Shown here: positions 36,527 through 44,743 of the stretch, one piece after another
Layout: each line of letters begins with the position of its first letter
How positions within the stretch are numbered: position 1 is the stretch's first letter
From: Pseudomonas saudimassiliensis
GTDB lineage: Bacteria > Pseudomonadota > Gammaproteobacteria > Pseudomonadales > Pseudomonadaceae
Reading direction: 5' to 3'
NCBI RefSeq assembly: GCF_000939975.1
Contig: NZ_LK391969.1
Span: 2,756,600-2,820,599, forward strand
DNA: 64,000 nt
The notes under the pieces: model-generated
The model's database searches: none
What the model was told of the DNA's origin: nothing
The model's input: only the letters and a program-made list of their open reading frames with translations
Position numbers and translations under genes: made by a program

Positions 36527-37966
36527 ATGTCTGAGCAACACGGAAAATCCCCGGAGCGTCTGCAGGACCGGGTCGAGCAGGTTCTGCAGCTGCTGGAACG
36601 CAACGGCCTGGCTGATGTTCTCGCACATGAAGACAAGCACCGCCGCACGGCGCTGCTGGCCGATGCTGACCTGCAGCAGGATCAGCTCGAACTGCAGCGC
36701 TGGCTGGATGAGCTGCACCCGGCGGACGTCGCCTATATCCTCGAATCCCTGCCCCTGACCGAACGTCTGGCCGTCTGGCAGCTGGTCAAATATGACCGCG
36801 ACGGTGAAATCCTGCTGGAAGTCTCGGATGCGGTGCGCGAGATCCTGATTGACGACATGGACAATCAGGAGATCATCGCCGCAGCCAATATGCTGGATGC
36901 TGATGAGCTGGCAGACCTGGCGCCGGACCTGCCGCGGGACGTGGTGCGCGAGCTGATGGATATGCTCGATGCCCAGCAGCGCGAGCGGCTGCGCTCGGCG
37001 TTGTCCTATGATGAGGACCAGGTCGGGGCGCTGATGGACTTCGACATGGTGACCATCCGCGATGACGTCACCCTGGAGGTCGTCAGTCGCTACCTGCGCC
37101 GCTTCGACACGCTCCCCGACCATACCGACAAGCTCTTCGTTGTCGACAATGACGGCCGCCTGCAGGGTGTGCTGCCGGTCAAGAAGCTGCTGGTCAGTTC
37201 GCCGGATGCGCTGGTGGCGGAGGTGATGGCCACCGACCCGGTGACCTTCGACCCCCAGGCCCATGCCAGCGAGGCGGCCCAGGCCTTCGAGCGCTACGAC
37301 CTGGTGACCGCACCGGTGGTGGCTGCCGATGGCATCCTCTGCGGCCGGCTGACCGTTGATGAAGTGCTGGACTACATCCGCGAGGAAAGCGAAACCGAAG
37401 CCCTCAATTCCGTGGGGCTGCGGGAGGAAGAGGACATCTTCGCCTCGGTCTGGAAGTCGGTACGTAACCGCTGGGCCTGGCTGGCGGTCAATCTCTGCAC
37501 CGCGCTGATTGCTTCCCGGGTGATTGGCCTGTTTGAGGGCGCAATCGAGCAACTGGTCGCCCTGGCGGCATTGATGCCCATCGTCGCTGGCATCGGCGGC
37601 AACTCCGGCAACCAGACCATCACCATGATCGTCCGCGGCATCGCCACCGGCCAGGTCCAGGTTGCCCATGGCAAGCGACTGCTGCGCAAGGAAACCGGGG
37701 TGGCCATGATCAATGGCCTGTTCTGGGGGCTGGTACTGGCGGTCATTGCCTATTTTCTCTACGGCAATCCGGCCCTGTCGGCGGTACTGATGGCGGCAAT
37801 GCTGCTGAATATGCTGTTGGCTGCGCTGATGGGCGTGGTGATTCCCCTGGCCAGGTTGCGCACCGGCGGCGACCCCGCGCTGGGTGGCAGTGTGCTGATC
37901 ACCGCCATCACCGACAGCGGCGGTTTTTTCATTTTCCTCGGCCTGGCCAGCCTGTTCCTGCTATAG
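36527..37966 (+). CDS. mgtE: Magnesium transporter MgtE
   Basis: A 479-residue MgtE. The acidic N domain (WLDELHPADVAYILESLP, then ANMLDADELADLAPDLP), two CBS domains (YDEDQVGALMDFDMVTIRDDV and VMATDPVTFDPQAHASEAAQAF) and five C-terminal membrane helices are all visible, including the pore motif PIVAGIGGNSGNQTI. MgtE is a Mg2+ channel gated by cytoplasmic Mg2+ bound between the N and CBS domains. GGAGGAC lies seven bases upstream of the ATG. Confidence 0.95.
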   Translation: MSEQHGKSPERLQDRVEQVLQLLERNGLADVLAHEDKHRRTALLADADLQQDQLELQRWLDELHPADVAYILESLPLTERLAVWQLVKYDRDGEILLEVSDAVREILIDDMDNQEIIAAANMLDADELADLAPDLPRDVVRELMDMLDAQQRERLRSALSYDEDQVGALMDFDMVTIRDDVTLEVVSRYLRRFDTLPDHTDKLFVVDNDGRLQGVLPVKKLLVSSPDALVAEVMATDPVTFDPQAHASEAAQAFERYDLVTAPVVAADGILCGRLTVDEVLDYIREESETEALNSVGLREEEDIFASVWKSVRNRWAWLAVNLCTALIASRVIGLFEGAIEQLVALAALMPIVAGIGGNSGNQTITMIVRGIATGQVQVAHGKRLLRKETGVAMINGLFWGLVLAVIAYFLYGNPALSAVLMAAMLLNMLLAALMGVVIPLARLRTGGDPALGGSVLITAITDSGGFFIFLGLASLFLL

Positions 37967-38035
37967 CGCAGCAGGCTTTCCCCATGTCGCATTGATTGCC
38001 AACAATGTCACATCAGGCTACATTACTCCCGCTTT

Positions 38036-38105
38036 GACGCGACGGAATGGCGTCTCGTTCCGTCTTTCCTCAAGAAGCGCGTCCACTCAAGTGGTGCGCT
38101 TTTTT
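38036..38105 (+). promoter_or_regulatory. Attenuator-like leader of oadGAB
   Basis: Two mutually exclusive hairpins can form: GACGC/GCGTC (38036-38040 with 38050-38054) and GACGGAA/TTCCGTC (38041-38047 with 38058-38064). A terminator-type hairpin follows: AAGCGCG-T-CCAC with GTGG-T-GCGCTT (38075-38101), then TTTTTT to 38105, ending only 19 bases ahead of the oadG ATG. It could instead end transcription coming from mgtE; placement so close to oadG makes attenuation plausible. Confidence 0.55.
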
Positions 38106-38124
38106 AATGGAGACACAAAAAATA

Positions 38125-38388
38125 ATGACCTCTTCCGACCTGGTAATGGAAGGCGTTGAGCTGATGTTCATGGGGCTGGGCACGGTATTTGTCTTTCTGA
38201 TGATGCTGGTTGGCTTGATCAACCTGATGTCCTTCATCATCAATCGTTTCTTCCCCGATGCTGCCCCGGTAATTGCCAAACCCAAGCGTGTGGCCGCAGC
38301 CAGCTCCGGCTCGCAGCCTGTGGATGCCGAATTACTTGCCGTGATCGGCGCTGCGGTGAGTCAACACCGCGCCCGCCGCCGCGGCTGA
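38125..38388 (+). CDS. oadG: Oxaloacetate decarboxylase gamma subunit OadG
   Basis: An 87-residue single-span membrane protein. The helix [23 protein letters not shown] (residues about 11-33) is followed by a charged, alanine-rich linker and ends with [21 protein letters not shown], typical of OadG. It tethers OadA to OadB and assembles the Na+ pump. The ATG at 38125 has GGAG about 12 bases upstream; an ATG at 38107 has none. It is the first gene of oadG-oadA-oadB. Confidence 0.88.
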   Translation: MTSSDLVMEGVELMFMGLGTVFVFLMMLVGLINLMSFIINRFFPDAAPVIAKPKRVAAASSGSQPVDAELLAVIGAAVSQHRARRRG

Positions 38389-38431
38389 AAAGCTCACCCA
38401 GAACAAATTACAAAATAAAGGCCATAAGTTT

Positions 38432-40219
38432 ATGACCGACCTGAAAAACCAGCCATTAGGTATTACCGACGTCATCCTGCGCGACGCGCATCAATCTATC
38501 CTCGCAACCCGCATGCGCCTCGAAGACATGCTGCCGATCGCCGGCAAGCTGGATCAGGTCGGCTTCTGGTCGGTCGAATCCTGGGGTGGCGCAACCTTCG
38601 ACGCCTGTATCCGCTATCTGGGTGAAGACCCGTGGGAGCGCATCCGTGCACTGAAGAAGGCCATGCCCAACACCCGCCAGCAGATGCTGCTGCGTGGCCA
38701 GAACCTGCTGGGCTACCGGCACTATGCCGACGACGTGGTGGAGAAGTTCGTCGAGCGCGCTGCGGTCAATGGCGTCGACGTGTTCCGCGTCTTCGACGCA
38801 ATGAATGACCCGCGTAACCTGGAGACCGCCCTCAAGGCCGTGCGCCAGGTCGGCAAGCATGCCCAGGGCACCATTTCCTATACCACCAGCCCGGTGCACA
38901 CCCTGGAGATGTGGGTTGATCTGGCCAAGCAGATCGAGGACATGGGTGCCGAGTCCCTGGCCATCAAGGACATGGCTGGTATTCTGAATCCCTACGTGGC
39001 CTTCGAACTGGTCACCCGCCTCAAGCAGACCCTGAGCATCCCCATCCATATGCAGTGCCACGCCACTGCGGGGCTGTCCACTGCAGCCATTCTCAAGGCG
39101 GCGGAGGCGGGTATCGACAATGTCGATACGGCGATCTCCTCGATGTCCATGACCTATGGTCACTCACCGACCGAGTCGGTCGTGGCGATTTTCCAGAACA
39201 CGCCACGGGATACCGGCCTGAACCTGGAGCTGCTGGAAGAAGTCGCCGCCTATTTCCGTGAAGTACGGAAGAAGTACGCCAAGTTCGAGGGCAATCTCAA
39301 GGGCGTGGATTCACGCATCCTGGTCGCCCAGGTGCCGGGCGGCATGCTGACCAACATGGAAAGCCAGCTGAAAGAGCAGGGCGCTGGCGAGAAGTTTGAT
39401 GAGGTGTTGGCGGAAATCCCGCGGGTACGTGAAGACCTGGGCTTCATTCCCCTGGTTACCCCCACCTCGCAGATCGTTGGCACCCAGGCGGTGATCAACG
39501 TGCTGACCGGCGAGCGCTACAAGTCCATCACCAAGGAAACCGCCGGCGTGCTCAAGGGCGAATACGGCGCCGCCCCGGCTCCCTTCAATACCGAGCTGCA
39601 GGCACGGGTGTTGGCGGGTGCGGAGGCGATTACCTGCCGTCCGGCGGACCTGCTCGAACCGGAACTGGATCGGCTGACTATCGAGCTGCGCAATCTGGCG
39701 GCGGAAAAAGGCATCAAGCTGGCCGAGCACGACATTGACGACGTACTGACCTATGCGTTGTTCCCGCAGATCGGCCTGAAGTTCCTGGAGAACCGCGGCA
39801 ACCCGGCGGCCTTCGAACCCGTACCGACCGGCAAGGAATCGGCACCCGTCAGCGCCAAGCCAGGCGAACCGGAAGTCTACACCGTCACGGTCAACGGCAA
39901 GGACTTCGTGGTTCAGGTCGCTGATGGAGGTGACATCACCGGTATCAAGCAGCTGGGCGACGCCGCAGCGGCACCGGCGCCAGCGGCGGCACCGGCGGTG
40001 GGCGGCGGCGATCCGCAGGCGGCGCCGCTGGCCGGCAACATCTTCAAGGTGCTGGTGCAGCCAGGTGAACAGGTGGAGGAGGGCGACCTCGTCATGGTGC
40101 TGGAAGCCATGAAGATGGAAACCGACATCCGCGCGTTCAAGTCGGGCGTGGTCGGCTCGGTCAATGTCAAGGTCGGCGATGCGGTGACCGTTGGCGACAC
40201 CCTGTTGACCATCGGCTGA
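38432..40219 (+). CDS. oadA: Oxaloacetate decarboxylase alpha subunit OadA
   Basis: A 595-residue protein. The N-terminal carboxyltransferase domain has [21 protein letters not shown] and the metal-binding [12 protein letters not shown], then the PYC/OADA domain, an alanine/proline linker (residues about 510-525) and a biotinyl domain with [11 protein letters not shown] (biotinylated Lys). It transfers CO2 from oxaloacetate to biotin, giving pyruvate. The same architecture is found in PycB, but the flanking oadG and oadB identify the Na+ pump form. Confidence 0.95.
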   Translation: MTDLKNQPLGITDVILRDAHQSILATRMRLEDMLPIAGKLDQVGFWSVESWGGATFDACIRYLGEDPWERIRALKKAMPNTRQQMLLRGQNLLGYRHYADDVVEKFVERAAVNGVDVFRVFDAMNDPRNLETALKAVRQVGKHAQGTISYTTSPVHTLEMWVDLAKQIEDMGAESLAIKDMAGILNPYVAFELVTRLKQTLSIPIHMQCHATAGLSTAAILKAAEAGIDNVDTAISSMSMTYGHSPTESVVAIFQNTPRDTGLNLELLEEVAAYFREVRKKYAKFEGNLKGVDSRILVAQVPGGMLTNMESQLKEQGAGEKFDEVLAEIPRVREDLGFIPLVTPTSQIVGTQAVINVLTGERYKSITKETAGVLKGEYGAAPAPFNTELQARVLAGAEAITCRPADLLEPELDRLTIELRNLAAEKGIKLAEHDIDDVLTYALFPQIGLKFLENRGNPAAFEPVPTGKESAPVSAKPGEPEVYTVTVNGKDFVVQVADGGDITGIKQLGDAAAAPAPAAAPAVGGGDPQAAPLAGNIFKVLVQPGEQVEEGDLVMVLEAMKMETDIRAFKSGVVGSVNVKVGDAVTVGDTLLTIG

Positions 40220-40229
40220 GGAGAGCGAA

Positions 40230-41366
40230 ATGGATAGGCTTTCCCTGCTCTGGAACACCACCGGGCTGTACCAGATTGCTCTGGGCCAGGCGTTCATGAT
40301 TGTGGTCTGTCTGGCGCTGATCTATCTTGCGATACGCAAGGGCTTTGAGCCCCTGCTGCTGATCCCTATCGGCTTTGGTGGCATTCTGGCCAACCTGCCG
40401 GTGGCGGGCATGGCGGAGGCCGGTGGGCTGCTCCGGCTCATCTATGACGTCGGTATCCCCACCAGCATCTTCCCACTGTTGATCTTCATGGGCGTCGGGG
40501 CGATGACCGACTTCGGCCCCATGTTGGCCAATCCGCGCACACTGTTGCTCGGGGCTGCGGCCCAGGTGGGGATTTTCGGTACCCTGCTGGGTGCGCTGGC
40601 ACTCACCGCCTGGGGTATTCCCGGCTTCGAGTTCACCATGCGCGAGGCCGCGTCCATTGCCATCATTGGCGGTGCTGACGGTCCGACCTCGATCTTCGTG
40701 ACGTCCAAGCTGGCGCCGGATCTGCTGGGTCCCATCGCGGTCGCGGCGTACTCGTATATGGCCCTGGTGCCGCTGATCCAGCCGCCGATCATGCGGGCGC
40801 TGACCACGGAGAAGGAACGGGCCATCGTCATGACCCAGCTGCGTCCGGTGGGCAAGACCGAGAAGATCGTCTTCCCCCTGGTGCTCCTGCTGCTCATCGC
40901 CTTGCTGCTCCCTTCTGCGGCGCCGCTGGTGGGTATGTTCTGCTTCGGTAACCTGATGCGCGAATGTGGTGTGGTTGAACGTCTCGCCGACACCAGCCGC
41001 AATGCCTTGATCAACATCGTGACCATCGGGTTGGGTCTGGCGGTGGGTTCCAAGCTGTCGGCTGAGGCCTTCCTGCAGCTCAAGACACTCGGCATTCTGG
41101 TGCTGGGCATGGTCGCATTCTGCGCAGGCACCGCGGGCGGTGTGCTGATGGCCAAGCTGATGAACATGTTCAGCAAGCATCCCATCAACCCGTTGATCGG
41201 CTCCGCCGGGGTATCGGCTGTGCCGATGGCTGCGCGGGTATCCAACAGGGTAGGTCTCGAGGCCAATCCGCAGAACTTCCTGCTGATGCACGCCATGGGA
41301 CCGAACGTGGCGGGTGTGATCGGCTCGGCGGTAGCTGCCGGTATTCTGCTGACTTTTGTCAGCTAA
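40230..41366 (+). CDS. oadB: Na+-translocating oxaloacetate decarboxylase beta subunit OadB
   Basis: A 378-residue integral membrane protein that decarboxylates carboxybiotin and exports Na+. The family residues for Na+ handling are visible: [14 protein letters not shown] (essential Asp), [18 protein letters not shown], and [15 protein letters not shown]. The length matches the shorter OadB/MmdB/GcdB class. It is 10 bases downstream of oadA with GGAGAGCGAA before the ATG, and ends at a strong bidirectional terminator shared with amrZ. Confidence 0.95.
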   Translation: MDRLSLLWNTTGLYQIALGQAFMIVVCLALIYLAIRKGFEPLLLIPIGFGGILANLPVAGMAEAGGLLRLIYDVGIPTSIFPLLIFMGVGAMTDFGPMLANPRTLLLGAAAQVGIFGTLLGALALTAWGIPGFEFTMREAASIAIIGGADGPTSIFVTSKLAPDLLGPIAVAAYSYMALVPLIQPPIMRALTTEKERAIVMTQLRPVGKTEKIVFPLVLLLLIALLLPSAAPLVGMFCFGNLMRECGVVERLADTSRNALINIVTIGLGLAVGSKLSAEAFLQLKTLGILVLGMVAFCAGTAGGVLMAKLMNMFSKHPINPLIGSAGVSAVPMAARVSNRVGLEANPQNFLLMHAMGPNVAGVIGSAVAAGILLTFVS

Positions 41367-41380
41367 TCGGCGCGACCAAT

Positions 41381-41416
41381 AAAAAACCCCGCCCAGGCAA
41401 CTGGGCGGGGTTTTTT
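41381..41416. terminator. Bidirectional terminator between oadB and amrZ
   Basis: AAAAAACCCCGCCCAG (41381-41396) pairs perfectly with CTGGGCGGGGTTTTTT (41401-41416) over a GCAA loop. T-runs exist on both strands, so it serves both convergent genes. Confidence 0.95.
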
Positions 41417-41435
41417 ATCGACAAGCGGTCTTGGC

Positions 41436-41753
41436 TCAGCCCAGTTCGCTGGCCAGCAGAGCCAGCAGGGCATTCTGCTGACGGCGGCTCATTTCCCGGA
41501 AGCGCACCAGCAGTTCCCGCTCCGGATGGTTCAGGTCTTCCAGACGCTGGGCATCGAGGGCTTGCCGGGAGGGCTGCTCGGGGAGGCTGGGCAGGTCGAG
41601 CAGACTGTGCTCCAGACGCGCAATGATTTCCGAGTTCATGCTGCGGTGGTGCTGCTTGGCAACCTCGGCGATGCGATCACGCATGCCTTCGGGAAGACGA
41701 ACAACGAATTTGTCGGCTGTCCGGCTAGTGTAGTGCTGAAGTGCTGTTTTCAT
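41436..41753 (-). CDS. amrZ: Ribbon-helix-helix regulator AmrZ (AlgZ)
   Basis: A 105-residue Arc-type repressor. [25 protein letters not shown] and [18 protein letters not shown] form the ribbon-helix-helix DNA-binding domain and match AmrZ of P. aeruginosa almost residue for residue as I recall it; the C-terminal HERELLVRF-like stretch (here [25 protein letters not shown]) is the tetramerisation part. AmrZ controls alginate, twitching, flagella and c-di-GMP genes. The ATG at 41753 fits the family start but has a poor ribosome-binding site; an upstream in-frame start at 41807 exists. Confidence 0.9.
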   Translation of the reverse strand: MKTALQHYTSRTADKFVVRLPEGMRDRIAEVAKQHHRSMNSEIIARLEHSLLDLPSLPEQPSRQALDAQRLEDLNHPERELLVRFREMSRRQQNALLALLASELG

Positions 41754-42071
41754 GGGCAAAAATATCACTTTGGCTAATGAGTCGTACCGGCCAGTTGGAA
41801 TCCGCATGGCTTCCTGCCATCCAAACCGCCATCTCGTCAGGATCTGGAAAATCCTGTCACATTGACAATGGATAAAGCCATTCTACTCAATGCTATACCC
41901 ATTATTTTTCAATGGCTTACAAAGTGCCGGAATTACGTCTCGCTTTTGCGACAGGTTTCCGGCGCTGGCCATTTGAAATCGAACTTTGGCAGTATTTGTC
42001 AAGGTGGTCAAGTCTGACTGCGATCAGGTATCATTTGCCGCGTTAAAAGCTGTACGCCCGTCTCAGTTTCT
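41754..42071. other. Region between amrZ and tRNA-Arg(CCU)
   Basis: A gap of 318 bases, AT-richer than its surroundings. It must carry the amrZ promoter (minus) and the tRNA promoter (plus). An inverted repeat ATGGC-TTCCT-GCCAT at 41806-41820 lies upstream of amrZ and could be an operator (inference). TATCAT at 42029-42034 is a possible -10 for the tRNA; no good -35 is visible. Confidence 0.35.
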
Positions 42072-42148
42072 GCGCTTGTAGCTCAGCTGGATAGAGCAAC
42101 CGCCTCCTAAGCGGTAGGTCCCCGGTTCGAATCCGGGCTCGCGCACCA
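42072..42148 (+). tRNA. tRNA-Arg (anticodon CCU), imperfect acceptor stem
   Basis: A 77-base tRNA. D arm GCTC/GAGC, anticodon stem ACCGC/GCGGT with loop CTCCTAA (anticodon CCT), T arm CCCGG-TTCGAAT-CCGGG, discriminator A and encoded CCA are all sound. The acceptor GCGCTTG against CTCGCGC leaves two adjacent mismatches, 5-68 (T-C) and 6-67 (T-T). It reads AGG. It may still work, or be damaged by a past recombination at its 3' end. Confidence 0.9.
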
Positions 42149-42193
42149 TTTCCCCGCACGTTTGTCACAACAGGTTCCGCTGTGCGCCTGCTA

Positions 42194-42257
42194 CAGGAGC
42201 GCACCCCAGTACCTCCGCCTCATTTTCGTCCCTGTATTTTTCCGCGCTCCTCTCATG
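42194..42257 (+). pseudogene. Decayed copy of the 5' end of the downstream MFS gene
   Basis: About 64 bases resemble 44733-44796, the ribosome-binding site and first codons of the intact MFS gene, with 22 identical bases in a row (42218-42239 against 44760-44781). In frame it reads STSASFSSLYFSALLS against STFTSFSSLYFSTLLM. The TTG start codon has been lost and two extra bases after the common part shift the frame. The rest of the gene is missing; unrelated sequence follows up to the EF-hand gene. Confidence 0.75.
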
Positions 42258-42409
42258 GGCGGTGGCGAGTCTGCTGGCGCTGGATCGCCAGGGCGAGTCC
42301 CTCGACCTGCTGCAGGGAAGGAGTTGATGGCCCCGGTTGGCACTCGCTGAATATCGGGATTGCTGCCAGAATATGCCCATCGCGTTTCGTCTGAAAAACA
42401 AGGAACATC

Positions 42410-44575
42410 ATGGGCTCATCATCTACCCACCGTTGGAAATTCTTTCGCGCTGGCGGTTTCGATCAGGTTCAGCTGGAGACACCTGAGGATCTGCTGGCGC
42501 TGCGCAGTCTGGATCAGAAGTTGTGGGCGGCCTTGGCCTGCCCGGTGAAGAACCTCGAACTCGATCAGCGCATGTTGGCTTATATCGACGGCAATAACGA
42601 CGGTCGGATCCGCGCGCCCGAGATCCTCGATGCGGTGGACTGGACGTTGGTGCGCCTTGCCGACCCGCACAGTCTGTTTCGTAACGATCCCCTGACCCTT
42701 ACCTCCTTCAGCGACCAGCCCGAGGGGCATCGTTTGTCACTTGCCGCCCAGCGTCTGTTGAAGGTACTGGGGCGGGATGAGCTCCAGGGCCTGACTACCG
42801 ATGACACCGACAACCTGGCGGCGTTGTTTCCACCGGCCGAAGCCAATGGCGACGGTCTGGTGCCAGCGAGCCTGGCCACTGATGCTGATCTAAAAGTAGC
42901 GATTGCGGATATCATCAATTGCCTCGGTGCGGAACAGGATCGCAGCGGCGAGCCGGCGGTGTCTGCGGCGGGTATCAATAACTTCTTTGCTCAGGCGCAG
43001 CAGGTACACCAATGGCAGCAGGGCGCTGAGCAGCATGGTGTACTGTCGCTGGGGCCGGATGATGAGCAGGCCATCGCCGCGATCAGCGCGCTGCGCGACA
43101 AGATTGATGATTACTTCACCCGGGTAGAGATGGTCGCCTTCGATCCCCGGGCGGCGAGCATCATGAACGCAGACGAGGCGGAGTTGGCGCGGCTGTCTGG
43201 CAGGAATCTGGCCGATGCCCGGGAAGTGGCGGATCTGCCGCTGGCCAGTCTGCAGCACGGCGAAAGCCTGCCGCTGGGCAGCGGCATCAACCCGGCCTGG
43301 CGCGCGGCCATGGAAGCCCTGCGCGAGCATGTGGTCAAGCCGGTGCTCGGCGATGTGGACGCCATCACCCGGAGCCAGTGGCAGGAGCTGACCGCCCGCA
43401 GCAATGCCTATTTCGCTTGGCAGGCCTCCAAACCACAGGTCGGTATTCTCCAATGCCTGAGTGTCGAGCGTATCGTCGAACTGGTGGAGCAGGGCATTCA
43501 GGCCCGGCTGCTGGAGCTGGTCGCGCTTGATCTGGAAGTGGCGGAAGCGGCCGGCGGCCTGGTCGATCTGGACAAGCTGCTGCGCTTGCAGCGGGGGCTG
43601 GTCACCCTGCTGCGCAACTTCATCTCCTTCCAGGATTTCTATTGCCGCAAGGACAAGGCCATTTTCCAGGCGGGCCGGCTGTACATTGATGGGCGCAGCT
43701 GCGATCTGGTGGTGGAAGTAGGGGATGTGGAAGCCCACGCCAGGGTAGCGACCAACAGTGAGAGTTTTCTGTTGTATTGCGCCTGCACGCGGCGCGGCCA
43801 GCCGGTCAGGGAGCGTGAATCACTGAATATCGTCGCGGCGGTCACCGCAGGGAGCGAAAGCGAGCTGCTGGTTGGGCGCAATGGCCTGTTCTATGACCGC
43901 CAGGGAAATGACTGGGACGCCACTGTGGTCAAGGTGGTACAAAATGCGATCAGCGTACGCGAGGCATTCTGGTCGCCGTACCGGCGGGTCTCCAGACTGG
44001 TGTCTGAACAGATACAAAAGCTGGCGGCCAGTCGCGACGATGCGTTGGTCAATAAGACCGCCGCCCGCGTGGGCAGCGGTACGGATGCAGCGGCTGAGGC
44101 CAGCACCATGTCGAAGACCTTCGATATTGCCAAGTTCGCCGGTATCTTCGCTGCCATTGGTCTGGCCGTCGGCGCTCTGGGTGCGGCCATGGCTGCCATC
44201 TTCAGCGGTCTGATGTCATTGCAGTGGTGGCAGTGGCCACTGGTGGTGGTCGGGGTGTTGCTGGCCATCTCCGGGCCCTCCATGTTGATGGCCTGGTTCA
44301 AGTTGCGCCGGCGCAACCTGGGGCCGATCCTGGATGCCAACGGCTGGGCGGTCAATACCCAGGCACGTATCAATATCGCCTTCGGTACGGCGCTTACCCA
44401 GTTGGCGCACTTGCCGGCTGGCTCGGCCAGGGCGTTGCGCGACCCCTATGCGGCCAGAAGGCCGCTGTGGCCCTGGCTGCTGGTGGTGCTGATAGTGCTT
44501 GGCGTGCTGTTCTACGCGGTGCAAGCGGATTGGTTCGGTGCTCCGCCGGTAGTGGAAACCGTGCCAGCACAATAA
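42410..44575 (+). CDS. Uncharacterised EF-hand membrane protein, 721 residues
   Basis: I do not recognise a named family. Residues 60-71 (D-G-N-N-D-G-R-I-R-A-P-E) form a canonical EF-hand calcium loop, and residues 144-155 (EANGDGLVPASL) look like a degenerate second one. A long, mostly helical soluble region follows to about residue 574. Three hydrophobic segments lie near the C-terminus: about 576-602 (alanine/glycine-rich), 609-630 and 685-704. There is no signal peptide, so the large N-terminal part is probably cytoplasmic. AAGGAAC lies upstream of the ATG. It sits alone between a tRNA with a remnant and an MFS gene; a calcium-responsive membrane role is inference. Confidence 0.8.
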   Translation: MGSSSTHRWKFFRAGGFDQVQLETPEDLLALRSLDQKLWAALACPVKNLELDQRMLAYIDGNNDGRIRAPEILDAVDWTLVRLADPHSLFRNDPLTLTSFSDQPEGHRLSLAAQRLLKVLGRDELQGLTTDDTDNLAALFPPAEANGDGLVPASLATDADLKVAIADIINCLGAEQDRSGEPAVSAAGINNFFAQAQQVHQWQQGAEQHGVLSLGPDDEQAIAAISALRDKIDDYFTRVEMVAFDPRAASIMNADEAELARLSGRNLADAREVADLPLASLQHGESLPLGSGINPAWRAAMEALREHVVKPVLGDVDAITRSQWQELTARSNAYFAWQASKPQVGILQCLSVERIVELVEQGIQARLLELVALDLEVAEAAGGLVDLDKLLRLQRGLVTLLRNFISFQDFYCRKDKAIFQAGRLYIDGRSCDLVVEVGDVEAHARVATNSESFLLYCACTRRGQPVRERESLNIVAAVTAGSESELLVGRNGLFYDRQGNDWDATVVKVVQNAISVREAFWSPYRRVSRLVSEQIQKLAASRDDALVNKTAARVGSGTDAAAEASTMSKTFDIAKFAGIFAAIGLAVGALGAAMAAIFSGLMSLQWWQWPLVVVGVLLAISGPSMLMAWFKLRRRNLGPILDANGWAVNTQARINIAFGTALTQLAHLPAGSARALRDPYAARRPLWPWLLVVLIVLGVLFYAVQADWFGAPPVVETVPAQ

Positions 44576-44587
44576 CCCTGCGCCATC

Positions 44588-44615
44588 AAAAAGGCAGCCA
44601 GAGGGCTGCCTTTTT
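44588..44615. terminator. Terminator of the EF-hand gene
   Basis: AAAAAGGCAGCC (44588-44599) pairs with GGCTGCCTTTTT (44604-44615) over an AGAG loop, 12 bases after the stop codon. Confidence 0.93.
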
Positions 44616-44743
44616 GTTCTTGTCATCCTCGCCGTGCCGCCCTGGTAGCGCTGGGCTGCTATGCTATAGCGGTCGCACGGGAAGTGACGGCTCGTATACA
44701 TCAGGCCAGGTAAGGCGAACAGTAAGCCCCTCTGGAGGACGCA

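Noticed and set aside
42320-42345. Sigma-54 promoter before the EF-hand gene (TGGCACTCGCTGAATA)
   Set aside because: The -24 element is present but the -12 GC is missing at the required 10-base spacing.
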